Positions 9,228-17,298 of a stretch of DNA of 64,000 nt are shown one piece after another. The translations under genes and the position numbers were made by a program. The notes under the pieces were generated by a model. It was not told the origin of the DNA, did no database searches, and worked only from the letters and a program-made list of their open reading frames with translations. The DNA comes from Pseudoalteromonas lipolytica (GTDB lineage Bacteria; Pseudomonadota; Gammaproteobacteria; Enterobacterales; Alteromonadaceae), in assembly GCF_900116435.1 (NCBI RefSeq), contig NZ_FPAZ01000004.1, positions 124,001-188,000 of the forward strand, given 5' to 3'. Numbering within the stretch: position 1 is the stretch's first letter; the number at the start of each line of letters is the position of its first letter.

Positions 9228-9580
9228 GTAAATCAAGTGAGATTACTGTTGTAATTTAATCCAAAGCCCCGCGAGTGAAGTGACCCTCAATAATTATACA
9301 AGCCAATTACTGGGGGTCTTTTTATGTTTAGATCTAGTACAGAATTAAAATTTTAGTCTTTAACAAAATTTGGGCTCGATTGAACCCACCTTAACCATCT
9401 TGCACCTCTGGCCTATGCTGAGTGGCAAAGCATTAAATCTGGAGGAGTTCCACAAGATTCTGCACTTAGCGGTAGTGACTCTTCTCTGATTAGAATCCTT
9501 TCTCTAAATTCCTTAGCACTTTCTAAAAGAAAGGCCAAGCTATGCTTGGCCTTAATAGTAAGCAATGTAAAGGTAAAGTC
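9228..9580. other. Decayed intergenic stretch with cassette-boundary repeat
   Basis: It holds the second copy of the 15-base AATCCAAAGCC(C/T)CGC repeat at 9258-9272 and a weak terminator-like GACCCTCA/TGGGGGTC stem ending near 9317. On the plus strand about 9390-9500 there is a coding-looking fragment (LAYAEWQSIKSGGVPQD) without a start. No intact gene is seen. Confidence 0.5.
9524..9553 (-). terminator. Terminator of the CHRD lipoprotein gene
   Basis: A perfect ten-bp stem AAGGCCAAGC / GCTTGGCCTT with a three-base loop; on the minus strand it is followed by TCTTTT. Confidence 0.85.
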
Positions 9581-11857
9581 TTATTGAATTTGACCTCTTA
9601 ACTCACCGCTTGGGTTTGCGGGAGTATGCACATTTACATAGTGACCACCCATGGCGAGTACTGAGAAAATATCAGCATTTATCATCGTGCCAGTGCTGGT
9701 CATCCAACGGTTCATATCGCTTTCATCTTGCTCTAGGGCAACAAGAACAGGGCCATTTTCACCTGCAACCCCTGTATGGATATGCGCGGCTGAGGCATCG
9801 CTCACACCGGAGGTTAAAACTTGCAGTTCAACGCTGTAATCAGTGGTGTTGACTAATGCATAGCCATCACCAAATGCGTCAGTCGTGACCGCTGGGACTT
9901 CTTGGGCTCCACTCAATGGGAAGGTAACAAATACATAGTTATCCGTTAAAATTTGACCACGCAGTTCACCGCTTGGGTGTGCTGGGGTATGAATATTAAC
10001 GTAATGACCGCCCGACGCGAGAATTGAGAATATATCTGCATTAATCATGGTGTTTTCAGGTGTTTCCCACAGGTTAACGTTATCTGCAGATTGCGCCAGT
10101 GCTGCAAGCACCTCACCATTCATGCCAATACGGCCTGTATGAATATGGGCTGCTGTGGCATCGCTCACGCCTTGGGTGAATGCTCGTAGCTCAAGGTGAT
10201 AGTTATCCATATTGACAAGAGCATAACCGCTGCCCGATGCTGTAGTATCAACAGCTGGCACTTCTTGCATACCGCTTAAAGGAAAGGTCACAAGTTGGTA
10301 ATTATCGGTTAGGATTTGTCCTCTAATTTCGCCACTTGCATTTGCTGGTGTATGAACATTGACATAGTGACCACCAGACGCAAGCACTGCGAATATATCA
10401 GCGTTAATCTGGGTGTTTTCAGGTGTCATCCATTTACTTGAATCGGTTGGTGATTGTTCAAGTGCAACAAGTACTTCGCCGTTTGTACCAATTCGGCCTG
10501 TATGAATGTGAGCACCAGTCGCGTCATCAACACCGGTCGTGTTAACACGCAGCTCTAGATTATAATCATTCATGTTGACGAGTGCATACGCTTCGCCGCT
10601 GGCATCGCTGTCAACCGCTGGTACTTCTTGAGCACCATTTAATTTAAAGCTGGTAAATGCATAGTTACTAGTAAGAATTTGACCACGCAATTCGCCACCT
10701 GTGTTTGTTGGTGTGTGAACATTCACATAATGGCCGCCTGATGCTAGTACGGTAAAAATATCAGCGTTGATCATGGTGTTGCTGGGTGTCATCCATACAT
10801 TTGGATCATCCATTGATTGTTCTAACGCGACTAACACATCGCCATTTTCACCAATTCGACCAGTGTGAATATGCGCTGCGCTTGCGTCATCTAAACCAGA
10901 AGTTACCACCGTGAGTTCCACACTGTAGTCAGTGGTGTCGACGAGGGCATAGCCATCACCTTCTGCTGTGGTGGTCACCATTGGGACTTCTTGAGAGCCG
11001 CTTAAATCAAAGGTAGCAACAGCGTAGTTATCTGTTAGTATTTGCCCACGAATTTCACCGCCTGCAAATTCAGGTGTGTGTACATTGACATAATGCCCAC
11101 CATCAAGCAGGACTGCTAACGTGTCACTGTCGATAGTGGTACCTTCTGGTACAACCCAATCAGTCATCACTTCATCGTCTTGTTCTAATGTGACAAACAC
11201 ATCACCATTAGAGCCTAACTTACCAGTGTGAATATGAGCTGCTGTGGCGTCGTCTACACCCATGGTGACTGCTCGCAAGCGTAACTCTGTGCTTGCACTG
11301 TCGTACGAGGCGTATCCGTACCCCATGGCATCAGTGTCATTCATAGGTACTTGTTGGCTGCCGTTTAAGGCGAAAGTAATGATACTTGTTGTATCAGGAA
11401 CGATTTGGGCGCGTAACTCGCCATTTGCAAATTCTTCGGTGTGAACATTGATATACCAATCACCATCCATTAAATCGGCTATTAAAGCTTCGTCGAGGTC
11501 AGTAATAGCAACCTCGTACATGCCCTCACTTGTGGATTCAAAAGTGAATGCAACGTCGCCATTAGCACCTAAATCACCGTCATGAATATGAGCAGCACTA
11601 AACCCTTCGACTGCACTCGCATCAAGAGTTGCGCGGAACTGCATTAAGCTTTCATCTAGCTCTACGGTTGCTGTTGCTGTCTGCATAGAGGCATTCATAG
11701 GAACTTCTTGTTTACCGCTCAGCGTCACGGAATACGTTTTACTGGGGCTAAATTCCTGAACAGGAGGGGGAGTGATAATTTCTACGTTGTTGTCGTCGTC
11801 ATCATCGCTGCATGCGCTGATGAACAATATACTGCTTAATAAGAGTAAATATCTCAT
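9581..11857 (-). CDS. Lipoprotein with six CHRD repeats
   Basis: A 758-residue lipoprotein. The N-terminus is a type II signal with lipobox ISAC, then an acidic linker of aspartates. Six tandem CHRD domains of about 120 residues follow; each shows a (K/Q)EVP start, an AAHIHTG motif and a HYVNVHTP ... GE(L/I)RGQI end. CHRD domains were named from chordin and are common in bacterial surface proteins, with no established bacterial function. The ATG has AAGGA upstream. The gene is monocistronic with a strong terminator. Repeats 3-6 are much more alike than repeats 1-2, suggesting recent tandem expansion. Confidence 0.92.
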   Translation of the reverse strand: MRYLLLLSSILFISACSDDDDDNNVEIITPPPVQEFSPSKTYSVTLSGKQEVPMNASMQTATATVELDESLMQFRATLDASAVEGFSAAHIHDGDLGANGDVAFTFESTSEGMYEVAITDLDEALIADLMDGDWYINVHTEEFANGELRAQIVPDTTSIITFALNGSQQVPMNDTDAMGYGYASYDSASTELRLRAVTMGVDDATAAHIHTGKLGSNGDVFVTLEQDDEVMTDWVVPEGTTIDSDTLAVLLDGGHYVNVHTPEFAGGEIRGQILTDNYAVATFDLSGSQEVPMVTTTAEGDGYALVDTTDYSVELTVVTSGLDDASAAHIHTGRIGENGDVLVALEQSMDDPNVWMTPSNTMINADIFTVLASGGHYVNVHTPTNTGGELRGQILTSNYAFTSFKLNGAQEVPAVDSDASGEAYALVNMNDYNLELRVNTTGVDDATGAHIHTGRIGTNGEVLVALEQSPTDSSKWMTPENTQINADIFAVLASGGHYVNVHTPANASGEIRGQILTDNYQLVTFPLSGMQEVPAVDTTASGSGYALVNMDNYHLELRAFTQGVSDATAAHIHTGRIGMNGEVLAALAQSADNVNLWETPENTMINADIFSILASGGHYVNIHTPAHPSGELRGQILTDNYVFVTFPLSGAQEVPAVTTDAFGDGYALVNTTDYSVELQVLTSGVSDASAAHIHTGVAGENGPVLVALEQDESDMNRWMTSTGTMINADIFSVLAMGGHYVNVHTPANPSGELRGQIQ

Positions 11858-12251
11858 CGTTGTTCCTTATATATTTTTTTATGTTCGGACGTTACGACGT
11901 GTCCATTTCAATTAGGAATACGGCGAGTAAATATAGAAGGATCAAAATAGTACAATAAAGTAAAAATAATAATGCTTTTTACTTAATTTTCATCAATGTC
12001 ACACACTCACTTTATGAACGACATGCTGGCTTATCTCGGCGGATATAAAATTGTTTGCGTTAATGAACATATTGCAGGCATTGGCTGATGAGCGGTACAT
12101 AAATAATCATCGCCACAACGAACAAAAAAGATAAAAATTTTCACTGTTCAAAGTTGCAGCTAACCTAGTAAAACATAAAGGGAAAATGGCAGCTGCATTT
12201 ATTTCAATGTGGCTATGGCTAAAATTACAGCAAATATTGCTCATAATACTA
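11858..12251. other. Intergenic region between CHRD gene and bfd
   Basis: AT-rich, with no ORF of supportable coding character on either strand. It should contain the promoter of the minus-strand CHRD gene; I see no clear operator. Confidence 0.5.
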
Positions 12252-12280
12252 TTGCGAACTATTACCGTTTAGATTAATAT
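12252..12280 (+). promoter_or_regulatory. Sigma-70-type promoter of bfd
   Basis: TTGCGA at 12252-12257 and TAATAT at 12275-12280 are separated by 17 bases, 36 bases upstream of the bfd start. Confidence 0.6.
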
Positions 12281-12298
12281 GCATTTATTAAATGTAAT

Positions 12299-12313
12299 TG
12301 AGAGTGGTTTGCA
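12299..12313 (+). promoter_or_regulatory. Weak Fur-box candidate before bfd
   Basis: TGAGAGTGGTTTGCA matches 9 of 14 positions of the 7-1-7 Fur consensus and lies downstream of the predicted promoter, a repressing position. Iron control of bfd is known in other bacteria. Confidence 0.4.
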
Positions 12314-12316
12314 TTC

Positions 12317-12511
12317 ATGTATATTTGTTTATGCCATGGTGTAACGGATAAAAAAATCGAACAAACGATTGATAACGGCGCAATGACAATGCGTGAGCTA
12401 TCAAAAGAGTTGCAGGTAGGTAGCCAGTGCGGCAAGTGCTGTGGTTGCTGTAAAAAAATCCTTAATCGTAAACTTATCGAAATCGCTGACATTACAGAGC
12501 AAGTCGCTTAA
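12317..12511 (+). CDS. bfd: Bacterioferritin-associated ferredoxin
   Basis: A 64-residue [2Fe-2S] protein that reduces bacterioferritin haem to release stored iron. The four cysteine ligands are visible in CLCHGVTD and the CGKCC region, and the length matches the family. The bacterioferritin gene itself is not in the window. A promoter and a weak Fur site precede it. Confidence 0.93.
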   Translation: MYICLCHGVTDKKIEQTIDNGAMTMRELSKELQVGSQCGKCCGCCKKILNRKLIEIADITEQVA

Positions 12512-12535
12512 TGAACTTGCTCTTCATTTAATTAC
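12496..12535 (+). terminator. Stem-loop overlapping the bfd stop codon
   Basis: A perfect nine-bp stem AGAGCAAGT / ACTTGCTCT with a ten-base loop spanning the stop codon; the T-rich tail is interrupted. Confidence 0.5.
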
Positions 12536-12833
12536 TTCTTTTCTTTGCTCCTTACCCCTTGATTCCAGTTTTTATTTGCTTTTAAGCCTTTCATTTATTA
12601 CGTTATATCTAAGTGTTATGTGTGTATCGTACGTGTTATTTGTTCGGTTTGGCGGATAAACCCGATGCGTGCAGCGTTAAAAGTTGCTGCTTGTAGCTGT
12701 ACGGGAATATGCAATTGCACAATCAGACTAAATAACGAAACGTGTGCTTTGTTACAAACAAGGCTTTTTTGTTTCAAAACACATCATGTAATGTAGCGAA
12801 CTGGTATCACCTGGTCATCATTGGTAGGGAACC
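12524..12833. other. Intergenic region before the phospholipase D gene
   Basis: No supportable gene. Short overlapping ORFs lack ribosome sites and coding character. Confidence 0.5.
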
Positions 12834-14375
12834 ATGATAATAAACTCTTTTAAAGCAACTTTTTGTGCAGTACTTATCTTTACTATAACGGGCTGTGCGC
12901 AGCTGCCTTCAAGGGAATCTATTCAACCAAGTTACGCTATTTCTGCTGATACACCGAGTACAATAGGAGAGGCTGTGGGTAGTAATCATCCTGGTTTGTC
13001 AGGGTTTTATCCTTTGGTAGATGGTGTCGATGCCTTCGTCGCAAGGCTTGCACTGATTGATTCTGCAGAGCACACCATTGATGTGCAGTATTATTTATAC
13101 CATAGACAACAAACCACCATTTTATTTACCGCGTTTTTGCTGAAAGCGGCAGAAAGAGGTGTGAGGGTTCGCTTACTGCTTGATGACTTATCTCAAGCCG
13201 ACAGTGAGCTTGATTTAGCAGCACTGGCTGTTCACCCTAATGTTGAGGTTAGGCTGTTTAACCCGTTCCCAAATCGACGGTTTAGGGCTCTGGGGTTTAT
13301 AACTAACTACAGCCAACTTTCTAGACGCATGCATAACAAGAGCTTTATCGTCGATAACCGTATTTTTATTACGGGGGGGCGTAATATTGGTAATGCTTAC
13401 TTTTCAGCAGAAGATCATTCTGAATTTATCGATTTAGATGTCATGAGCGTGGGTGATATTGTGCCAGAAGCCTCAGATGCATTTGATTTATATTGGAATC
13501 ACACACTTTCATACCCTGTTCAAAATTTACATGGTGAGCGTGATGAACAATCACTTATCGAGATAACCAAGACACTAGAAAATTATGTAGCAGACAATCA
13601 GCAAAGCAATTATGTTGAACAATTACGTGAAAGTGCCTTTGTAAATCGTTTGCTTAACGATGAAATAGAGTTTGACTGGCAGGAGTCGACCTTATTTTAC
13701 GATCACCCAGATAAAGTAATGAATGATGTCGATGAAAAGTCGGCAAATATGTCGCCTTCATTGTTTAAAAAGATGGGAGAGCCAAAGCGCAAGGCTATTA
13801 TTGTATCGCCGTATTTTATCCCTCGCGAGCAAGGTACGCAGTTATTAACCAGCTGGGTTAAAAAGGGCGTTGATGTTACTGTGCTGACTAATTCGCTGGC
13901 TGCGACGGATGTGTCTGCTGTGCATGCGGGCTATAAAAAATACCGTGCTGATTTAGTGCGTGGCGGTGTTAAATTGTGGGAACTAAAACCAAGTGACTTA
14001 GTGGCAATTAAACGAAAAGCAGGCCGAAAGGTTACCGGATCATCACAGGCAAGTCTGCACGCAAAAACGATGACATTTGATGATGAAAAAATATTCGTTG
14101 GTACCATGAATCTTGACCCGCGATCACTTGATTTAAATACCGAAATGGGCGTACTAATAGACAGTGAAAAGTTGAGCAGCTTTTTAGCCCACTGGGTTGA
14201 TAAAAAGATGCCTGAGTATGCGTGGAAAGTTGAGTTAAAAAGCCCAGATGATGACGAACTAATTTGGCTTGATACCATAAGTAATCAGCAATTTGATGAA
14301 GAGCCACAAACCTCGTCTTGGCGGCGTTTTCAAGTATGGTTTATCTCTTTATTTCCTATCGAAGACGAGCTTTAA
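12834..14375 (+). CDS. Phospholipase D-family lipoprotein (ClsC/YmdC-like)
   Basis: A 513-residue protein with two HxKxxxxD catalytic motifs: one in MHNKSFIVDNRIFITGGRN near residue 165 and one in LHAKTMTFDDEKIFVGTMN near residue 407. Length and motif spacing fit the cardiolipin-synthase-like ClsC/YmdC group, which transfers phosphatidyl groups at the membrane. The N-terminus is a lipoprotein signal with lipobox ITGC, so it should be anchored in an envelope membrane facing the periplasm. A TAGGGA ribosome site precedes the ATG. It is alone in its transcript. Phospholipase rather than synthase activity is possible. Confidence 0.88.
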   Translation: MIINSFKATFCAVLIFTITGCAQLPSRESIQPSYAISADTPSTIGEAVGSNHPGLSGFYPLVDGVDAFVARLALIDSAEHTIDVQYYLYHRQQTTILFTAFLLKAAERGVRVRLLLDDLSQADSELDLAALAVHPNVEVRLFNPFPNRRFRALGFITNYSQLSRRMHNKSFIVDNRIFITGGRNIGNAYFSAEDHSEFIDLDVMSVGDIVPEASDAFDLYWNHTLSYPVQNLHGERDEQSLIEITKTLENYVADNQQSNYVEQLRESAFVNRLLNDEIEFDWQESTLFYDHPDKVMNDVDEKSANMSPSLFKKMGEPKRKAIIVSPYFIPREQGTQLLTSWVKKGVDVTVLTNSLAATDVSAVHAGYKKYRADLVRGGVKLWELKPSDLVAIKRKAGRKVTGSSQASLHAKTMTFDDEKIFVGTMNLDPRSLDLNTEMGVLIDSEKLSSFLAHWVDKKMPEYAWKVELKSPDDDELIWLDTISNQQFDEEPQTSSWRRFQVWFISLFPIEDEL

Positions 14376-14390
14376 CGTTATTTATTCTTA

Positions 14391-14420
14391 AGCCCAACTT
14401 TTTAGTTGGGCTTTTTATTT
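14391..14420 (+). terminator. Terminator of the phospholipase D gene
   Basis: Perfect nine-bp stem AGCCCAACT / AGTTGGGCT with a TTTT loop and T-rich tail. Confidence 0.9.
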
Positions 14421-14540
14421 TAATCCTTTAGGTTTGATTATTTTGATATAAAAAATCAAAATTGAGCGTACACGTGTAAGTTCAATATATTCAAGTGCTT
14501 AGCGTGCAAGGAAAAAATAAATATAAAAAAATGTTAAAAA

Positions 14541-14557
14541 AACTGGTTGGACCAATT
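14541..14557 (+). promoter_or_regulatory. FadR-like operator 1
   Basis: AACTGGTTGGACCAATT matches the enterobacterial FadR consensus AACTGGTCNGACCAGTT at 14 of 16 defined positions, 61 bases upstream of fadE. Confidence 0.65.
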
Positions 14558-14596
14558 GATCTATTGTGCAATTTATGACGTAATGTAGGTATTACT

Positions 14597-14613
14597 GTCT
14601 GGTCGGATGAGTT
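14597..14613 (+). promoter_or_regulatory. FadR-like operator 2
   Basis: GTCTGGTCGGATGAGTT matches 12 of 16 FadR consensus positions and ends four bases before the fadE start codon, overlapping its ribosome site. Confidence 0.5.
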
Positions 14614-14617
14614 TATT

Positions 14618-16873
14618 ATGAGCTTACGTACAAAATTAAAAAAAGTATTACCTAGTATTTCAATTACAGAACAAGAAGCGTTAGATGCAGGTGATGTTTG
14701 GTTAGAAGGTTCAATCTACCAAGGTAAACCTGACTTCGATGCACTTCGTGATGTACCCGCTGCAAAGCTGAGCGCCGAAGAGCAAGCGTTTTTAGATGGC
14801 CCTGTTAAAGAATTATTATCGATGATTGATGATTCTGAAATCCAAAATGGCGTTCATCTTCCTGATTACATTCTTGATTTCTTGAAAAAAGAGCGTTTTT
14901 TCTCGCTTATTATTCCTAAGTCATTCGGTGGTTTAGAGTTCAGCCCTTATGCAAACTCAACAATTGTTGGCACGATTGCAACGAAGAGTTCTGCGGTCGC
15001 GGTAACGGTTATGGTGCCTAATTCATTAGGCCCAGGTGAGCTATTACTGCACTTTGGTACTAAAGAGCAACAAGATCATTACTTACCTCGCCTTGCGAAT
15101 GGTCGTGACATTCCATGCTTTGCGTTAACGAGCCCTGAAGCGGGTTCTGATGCCGGTGGCATTCCAGATATTGGTGTTGTTAAACGTGGTCAATTTAATG
15201 GTGAAGAAGTTTTAGGCTTAGAGATCACATGGGACAAACGTTACATTACGCTTGCACCCATTGCGACTGTATTAGGCTTAGCGTTTAAAGTTGTTGACCC
15301 TGATGGTTTACTAGGTGGCAAAGAAAACCTAGGTATTACCTGTGCGCTTATTCCTAAAGATCACCCAGGTGTTGAACTTGGTAATCGTCATGACCCAATG
15401 GGCATCCGTTTTTATAACGGGACTACTCGTGGCGAAAAAGTATTCGTGCCAATGGATTTCATCATTGGTGGTCAAAAGAATATTGGTCGTGGTTGGCAGA
15501 TGCTGGTGAGCTGTTTAGGTGCTGGCCGTGGTATTTCGCTTCCAGCGCTAGGTGTTAGCTCGTCACAAGTGGCATTTAAAGGGGCTTCTGAATACGCTGC
15601 TGTTCGTGAACAGTTTGGTTTAGCGATTGGTCAATTTGAAGGTATCCAAGAGAAACTGGCTGATATTGCAGGTAAAACATACCTACAAGAAGCTATGCGC
15701 GTACTAACAACCGAAGGTTTAGGCATGGGCTTAAAACCATCGGTTGTGACTGCAATTGCAAAGTACCACATGACTGAAATTGGCCGTGATGTGCTCGATT
15801 CAGCAATGGACATTCAAGCTGGTAAAGCGATTCAAAATGGTCCGCAAAATACTTTAGCCAGTGGCTATGTTGCTCAACCGATTGCTATTACGGTTGAAGG
15901 TGCGAACATTCTTACTCGTAACCTTATGATTTTTGGACAAGGTGTAATGCGTTGTCACCCATATCTGCAATCTATGGTTGAGTCTATTCATAGTGAAGAC
16001 AAAAACGCAGATAAAGAATTTAACCGTATTTTACGTAAAACAGTGGGCTACAGTGTCGCGAACAGCTTACGTGCATTCCGCTTAGGTGTATTACCATTTA
16101 CAGCAGGTGCTAAGTCGTCGTTACCAGAAGTTCGCGATTACGAAAAAGCGGCACAAAAGCTGTCGGCTAAGTTAGCTGTTTATGCTGATTTCTCGTTACT
16201 TGTGTTAGGTGGCAAGCTTAAACAAGCAGAAATGCTATCTGCACGCTTAGGTGATGTAATGAGCTTCTTATACGCTGCCATGGCATCAATTAAGTACTAC
16301 GAGCAAAAAGTAGCAAGCAGTGAACGCGAGCAAGCTGCGCCGTATTTCCACTATGCAACACGCTTTGCACTGCAAAGTGCTGAAGAAGCACTGCACAAGT
16401 TCTTAGATAACTTCCCTGCAAGTGGTACGCGTAAGTTCATGCGTTTCATCACCATGAATTATTCGATGAAAATGCCGAAAATTAGCGATGATCTAATTCG
16501 TGAGCTAGCAACACAAGCACAAATGGATACTGCGTTTAAGGCACAAATCACGCACTTAGTAACGCCAATTGAAGGTGATGGTCATTACATCAACGAGCAG
16601 GCTTACAAAGCGAAAATGGCGTGTCTTGAACTACTTGCAAAAGTGAAGAAAGCATTGCGTGCTAAAACAATTAAACCGGGCGTTCGTTTTGCAGAAACAC
16701 TTGATAACGCACTTGTTGCTAACGTGATTAATGAGCAAGAATATGCGCAATTAATCGATTACAACAAGAAACGCGAAAAAGCTATTCGCGTTGACGAGTT
16801 CGATTTTGATATGAACTTGCTAGACGATAATGCAAAGCCAGTTAACCCACTTAAAAGTGTGGTAAACGAGTAA
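14618..16873 (+). CDS. fadE: Acyl-CoA dehydrogenase FadE
   Basis: A 751-residue acyl-CoA dehydrogenase catalysing the first step of fatty acid beta-oxidation (acyl-CoA to trans-2-enoyl-CoA, FAD cofactor). It has the FadE-type layout: an acyl-CoA dehydrogenase core to about residue 480, including VEGANILTRNLMIFGQG and MRCHPYLQ, then the FadE-specific C-terminal DUF1974-like region. It is somewhat shorter than E. coli FadE (814), consistent with lacking the longer N-terminus. It is monocistronic with a terminator. Two FadR-like operators upstream suggest repression when long-chain acyl-CoA is scarce. Confidence 0.94.
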   Translation: MSLRTKLKKVLPSISITEQEALDAGDVWLEGSIYQGKPDFDALRDVPAAKLSAEEQAFLDGPVKELLSMIDDSEIQNGVHLPDYILDFLKKERFFSLIIPKSFGGLEFSPYANSTIVGTIATKSSAVAVTVMVPNSLGPGELLLHFGTKEQQDHYLPRLANGRDIPCFALTSPEAGSDAGGIPDIGVVKRGQFNGEEVLGLEITWDKRYITLAPIATVLGLAFKVVDPDGLLGGKENLGITCALIPKDHPGVELGNRHDPMGIRFYNGTTRGEKVFVPMDFIIGGQKNIGRGWQMLVSCLGAGRGISLPALGVSSSQVAFKGASEYAAVREQFGLAIGQFEGIQEKLADIAGKTYLQEAMRVLTTEGLGMGLKPSVVTAIAKYHMTEIGRDVLDSAMDIQAGKAIQNGPQNTLASGYVAQPIAITVEGANILTRNLMIFGQGVMRCHPYLQSMVESIHSEDKNADKEFNRILRKTVGYSVANSLRAFRLGVLPFTAGAKSSLPEVRDYEKAAQKLSAKLAVYADFSLLVLGGKLKQAEMLSARLGDVMSFLYAAMASIKYYEQKVASSEREQAAPYFHYATRFALQSAEEALHKFLDNFPASGTRKFMRFITMNYSMKMPKISDDLIRELATQAQMDTAFKAQITHLVTPIEGDGHYINEQAYKAKMACLELLAKVKKALRAKTIKPGVRFAETLDNALVANVINEQEYAQLIDYNKKREKAIRVDEFDFDMNLLDDNAKPVNPLKSVVNE

Positions 16874-16921
16874 GTCATTCAACAATGCAAGTCCTCAGCA
16901 GTTTTAGGACTTTATCTTTAA

Positions 16922-16948
16922 AAACCCGTGTTTAACACGGGTTTTTTA
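16922..16948 (+). terminator. Terminator of fadE
   Basis: Ten-bp stem AAACCCGTGT / ACACGGGTTT with a three-base loop and a T tail. A weaker AGTCCT/AGGACT stem lies just upstream. Confidence 0.88.
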
Positions 16949-17165
16949 TTGCCTAAAAATAGACCGTAATTAAGCGAATGGAATAACTCAACATAGCCAT
17001 GGTACAAAATATACAACAGACCTGCATTATGAACCCCAAGCAGATATACTTTGAATTCGATGAATATTTTCAGTTGCATCACTCTTAAGTAAGTACGATT
17101 GTGGAAAAAAGACCTCAACCCGTGATGTGTTGTGTTTATCTTCATTACTAGCTTTACCTAGAAAC
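16949..17165. other. Intergenic region between fadE terminator and the Fic repeats
   Basis: No gene with support on either strand; a short minus-strand ORF here lacks a ribosome site and any recognisable motif. Confidence 0.5.
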
Positions 17166-17252
17166 ATTAAAACCTATAAATGATATATCATTAAAACCTA
17201 TAAATGATATATCATTAAAACCTATAAATGATATAACTCTAAAACCTAGCGA
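17166..17252. repeat. Three 24-bp tandem repeats plus a partial fourth, with embedded palindrome
   Basis: The AAAACCTA(T/G) phase recurs at 17169, 17193 and 17217, an exact 24-base period, with a degenerate fourth copy from about 17240. Copies 1 and 2 contain the perfect 14-bp palindrome AATGATATATCATT at 17179-17192 and 17203-17216; copy 3 has a mutated palindrome. The array lies 45 or so bases upstream of the Fic gene, an operator-like position. Confidence 0.9.
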
Positions 17253-17298
17253 TGAAGTTAATAACGGGTAAGTATCGTAAGTAATGGTTGGAGCGAAC

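Noticed and set aside
9390..9500. Coding-like fragment LAYAEWQSIKSGGVPQD
   Set aside because: No start or recognisable family; mentioned only within the intergenic note.
9610..9852. Plus-strand ORFs inside the CHRD gene
   Set aside because: They are antisense shadows of the repeated CHRD coding sequence with no ribosome sites.
12441..12659. 72-residue plus-strand ORF overlapping bfd
   Set aside because: It overlaps bfd in another frame, and its tail is AT-driven hydrophobic sequence without support.
17166..17252. Tandem repeats that might suggest a CRISPR array
   Set aside because: The repeats are contiguous with no unique spacers and no cas genes are nearby; they fit an operator array.
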